Shown here in pieces: positions 16,840 to 18,372 of a stretch of DNA of 18,372 nt. Below the pieces are notes generated by a model. It was given only the letters and a program-made list of their open reading frames with translations, was not told where the DNA came from and made no database searches. The stretch is from M55B112 sp040880545. GTDB lineage: Bacteria; Bacteroidota; Bacteroidia; Bacteroidales; GCA-2748055. The first letter of the stretch is position 1, and every line of letters begins with the position of its first letter. The stretch is from assembly GCA_040880545.1 (NCBI GenBank), contig JBBDIE010000136.1, positions 1 to 18,372 on the forward strand. Direction: 5' to 3'. Position numbers and translations under genes: made by a program.

Positions 16840-17586
16840 TCAACACCTCTCCGCCCGGAGTGTCTGCCTCTCCGTATCAAAGATACAAAATCCACTACGG
16901 TTATGGTCCCCGGTAACCGGATGAATGCCAATGCATATAGGAAACGCTTTCAGCTGAATGTTCCTGGAACGGTGCTGATTGAATTGTCCTGGAGAAACCG
17001 TATAACAGCCCCGGGCATGCACATGGCCCGTAACGCTGATCTCACATTGGCGCTGCTCCATGAATGCAAAGTGCTCACTGAATTCCCTTGCATAGGAATA
17101 AAAACCTCTTCTGATCCCCGACAGGTTCGGATAGACATAATGGCTGAAAAACAGATTCTTCCCGGTATCCTTCATTATATAAAATTCAGGTAAGGTTCTG
17201 AGATAAGCGATATCTTCGTGGGTATACAACGGATCCAGATCATTCTCCTCATGCAACCAGACCGCATTCTGACCCAGTTCCTCCCTTTGTCTGTAATCCA
17301 GTTCATACCAGTTGGGAGGGAAATCAAAGACCGGGGAACTTTCCGGAAGCATCTTTGCTGCATGGTAATCGTGGTTACCAGGTACAATAACAGCCTCCCG
17401 CTCGCGTAACAACGACAGGCAATCGTGGGCACTACGCGTTTTCTGGAACGAATAATGAGGCACACTGAAGCCCGAAATATCCCCCAGGCAAATAAGTCTG
17501 TCATAGCCCTTCTTGTCGATCTTTCCGATCACCCTTCTAAGGCTGACAATATCCTCGTGAATGTCCGATATGATAGCAATACGCAA
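16840..17586 (-). CDS. Calcineurin-like metallophosphoesterase
   Basis: A 248-residue cytoplasmic phosphoesterase of the YfcE/calcineurin-like superfamily. The start is TTG at 17584-17586: the protein opens with the canonical MRIAIISDIHED, an in-frame stop lies a short way upstream, and no ATG is available in between. All five metal motifs are present: D8 and H10 (SDIHED), D36 (CLGDISG), N71 and H72 (VPGNHDY), H149 (FFSHY) and H188/H190 (VTGHVHARG). Members split phosphodiesters or phosphomonoesters, including nucleotides and dinucleotides; the specificity here cannot be read from motifs. It is the first gene of a minus-strand operon with the sensor nucleotidyltransferase, separated by 18 bases, which suggests opposing activities on one nucleotide product. 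It has a perfect -7 element 23 bases before its start. Confidence 0.88.
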   Translation of the reverse strand: MRIAIISDIHEDIVSLRRVIGKIDKKGYDRLICLGDISGFSVPHYSFQKTRSAHDCLSLLREREAVIVPGNHDYHAAKMLPESSPVFDFPPNWYELDYRQREELGQNAVWLHEENDLDPLYTHEDIAYLRTLPEFYIMKDTGKNLFFSHYVYPNLSGIRRGFYSYAREFSEHFAFMEQRQCEISVTGHVHARGCYTVSPGQFNQHRSRNIQLKAFPICIGIHPVTGDHNRSGFCIFDTERQTLRAERC

Positions 17587-17608
17587 AATAGTGGGTTTTC
17601 TTGTTTCT

Positions 17609-17616
17609 CAAATTTA
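17609..17616 (-). promoter_or_regulatory. -7 promoter element for the phosphoesterase/nucleotidyltransferase operon
   Basis: On the minus strand this reads TAAATTTG, a perfect TAnnTTTG, 22 bases before the TTG start. The expected -33 region has no clear TTTG. With the ArsR promoter on the other strand at 17745 this makes a divergent 173-base control region; the remainder, 17641-17735, is AT-rich with no other element I can support. Confidence 0.5.
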
Positions 17617-17739
17617 ATCATTTAAGTTCATTTTCTGTACGAATGAAACCCTCCAAAAACACAAATCCCCCTTTCATATTCCTTCCCTCCTAATTTTTAT
17701 TTTAATTTTTTTACGCACTGCTTTTCTTTTCGGTTATTT

Positions 17740-17757
17740 GTTCGTAATTTTGCGAAC
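17740..17757 (+). promoter_or_regulatory. ArsR operator overlapping the -7 promoter element
   Basis: GTTCGTAATTTTGCGAAC: the arms GTTCG (17740-17744) and CGAAC (17753-17757) are exact inverted repeats that flank TAATTTTG (17745-17752), a perfect -7 element. The ArsR-type gene starts two bases after the right arm. Repressor bound here would block the promoter, so this is most likely an autorepression site. A second copy is at 18083-18100. Confidence 0.75.
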
Positions 17758-17759
17758 AG

Positions 17760-18065
17760 ATGAAAGAAACGATAGACTACAAGGTGATCAACGATCAGCA
17801 GAAAAAAGCGGCACGATATGCCAAAGCCATGGGGCATCCCATCCGTCTCTATGTGTTGGAACTGCTGTCCAGCCAATCGTGCTGTTATAGCGGTGATCTT
17901 TCGGATATCCTTCCGGTGGCTAAATCAACCCTCTCTCAACACCTGAAAGAGCTGAAGGATGCCGGGTTGATCCAGGGTGAAATTGAAGCACCGAGAATCA
18001 AATACTGTATCAATAAGGAGAACTGGGAAGAGGCCAAATTACTGTTACGTAAAATTCTAAAATAA
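17760..18065 (+). CDS. ArsR/SmtB-family transcriptional repressor
   Basis: A 101-residue winged-helix regulator. Residues about 15-90 carry the ArsR fold: AKAMGHPIRLYVLELL (21-36), CCYSGDLSDIL (41-51), and the recognition helix AKSTLSQHLKELKDAGLI (54-71), followed by the wing GEIEAPRIKYCIN. The classical metal motif ELCVCDL is absent; instead there is a C41-C42 pair plus C83, so it may sense thiol redox state or a metalloid by another site. Dimers of this family leave DNA when they bind their effector. The operator overlaps its own promoter and recurs before the next gene, which codes for a CPKC redox protein; the two form a small regulon. In related bacteria such pairs are often followed by a DUF318-type permease, which would lie outside the window. 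Confidence 0.87.
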   Translation: MKETIDYKVINDQQKKAARYAKAMGHPIRLYVLELLSSQSCCYSGDLSDILPVAKSTLSQHLKELKDAGLIQGEIEAPRIKYCINKENWEEAKLLLRKILK

Positions 18066-18082
18066 AAAAATTTAAATATACG

Positions 18083-18100
18083 ATTCGCTGTTTTGCGAAA
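18083..18100 (+). promoter_or_regulatory. Second ArsR-type operator, before the redox protein gene
   Basis: ATTCGCTGTTTTGCGAAA has arms TTCGC (18084-18088) and GCGAA (18095-18099). It shares TTCG-N3-TTTTGCGAA with the operator at 17740-17757, in the same orientation. A further CGAAT at 18103-18107 extends the symmetry. It lies in the 66-base gap between the repressor gene and the redox gene, so the second gene may also be regulated on its own. TAATTTCA at 18107-18114 is a weak -7 candidate. Confidence 0.65.
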
Positions 18101-18131
18101 TACGAATAATTTCATATATAAAAAAAGAGCA

Positions 18132-18371
18132 ATGGAAATCAAAGTACTGGGCACCGGCTGCCCGAAATGCAAGGCCCTGGAAAAGGCCACCAGGGAAGTG
18201 ATAAGCGAACTGGGAGTCGAGGCCAACATCGTCAAAGAGGAAGACATCATGAAAATCATGGAATATGGTATCATGCATACACCCGGATTAGTGATTGATG
18301 GTAAGGTGGTCATGTCAGGACGTGTCCCTTCCACAAAAGAAATTCAACAATTTATCACACAAAATCAATAA
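18132..18371 (+). CDS. Redox-active disulfide protein (small thioredoxin-like, CPKC)
   Basis: A 79-residue thioredoxin-fold protein that starts at ATG 18132; an ATG at 18093 would lie inside the operator region and adds residues foreign to the family. The active-site disulfide is C10-P-K-C13 in VLGTGCPKCKALE. The cis-proline is in the MHTPGLVIDGKVVMSGRVPS stretch, followed by the last strand and helix. Length and motifs fit the redox-active disulfide protein 2 family (TIGR00412), which is cytoplasmic and often encoded with ArsR-type repressors and DUF318-type permeases. A role in thiol exchange during metalloid or oxidative stress is inferred. The protein is complete; its stop codon lies one base before the window edge. 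Confidence 0.88.
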   Translation: MEIKVLGTGCPKCKALEKATREVISELGVEANIVKEEDIMKIMEYGIMHTPGLVIDGKVVMSGRVPSTKEIQQFITQNQ

Positions 18372-18372
18372 A

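Noticed and set aside
1..18372. CRISPR array, tRNA, rRNA or insertion sequence
   Set aside because: No regularly spaced repeats, cloverleaf or rRNA sequence, transposase motif or terminal inverted repeats with target duplication were seen on either strand.

Overview
The window looks like chromosomal DNA from a member of the Bacteroidota, probably a Bacteroidales/Marinilabiliales-type organism. The support is a TonB-dependent receptor with an STN domain, a DUF4249 lipoprotein, several perfect TAnnTTTG promoter elements, starts without clear Shine-Dalgarno sites, and Bacteroidota-type two-component proteins. Two runs of exactly 100 N (1811-1910 and 10006-10105) mark it as a scaffolded draft or metagenome assembly; each interrupts real coding sequence and neither is likely to be the true gap length.

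Layout, left to right. (1) 87-326: a small, very basic lipoprotein. (2) 401-6505: a tight plus-strand operon with an exported protein of unknown function, an STN-type TonB-dependent receptor (plug domain lost in the first gap), a DUF4249 surface lipoprotein and a macroglobulin-like (MG2) protein ending in a plug-like segment. This looks like an outer-membrane uptake system with accessory surface proteins; the substrate is not evident. (3) 6662-9238: a two-gene unit, a fusion of a SAM-dependent methyltransferase with a D-Ala-D-Ala-ligase-like ATP-grasp enzyme, followed by a YkgJ-type cysteine-cluster protein. An 11-bp inverted repeat lies upstream. (4) 9385-11165: an OmpR-family response regulator and its HAMP histidine kinase, with their junction lost in the second gap. 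(5) 11385-12926: a secreted GH51 alpha-L-arabinofuranosidase, followed by a foldable 3' region and a clear intrinsic terminator. (6) 13191-14315: a FemAB/GNAT-like aminoacyl-transferase-family protein. (7) 17586 down to 14329, minus strand: a calcineurin-like phosphoesterase followed by an 830-residue membrane protein with Cache, PAS, two CBS and a DUF294 nucleotidyltransferase domain. (8) 17740-18371: an ArsR-type repressor and a CPKC redox-active disulfide protein, each preceded by a copy of the same palindromic operator.

The most interesting parts are the methyltransferase/ATP-grasp fusion with its cysteine-cluster partner, the membrane-anchored sensor nucleotidyltransferase co-transcribed with a phosphoesterase (a possible make/break pair for a nucleotide modification or signal), and the duplicated operator TTCG-N3-TTTTGCGAA that defines a small redox regulon. 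Functions are inferred from motifs read by eye; no database search was possible.
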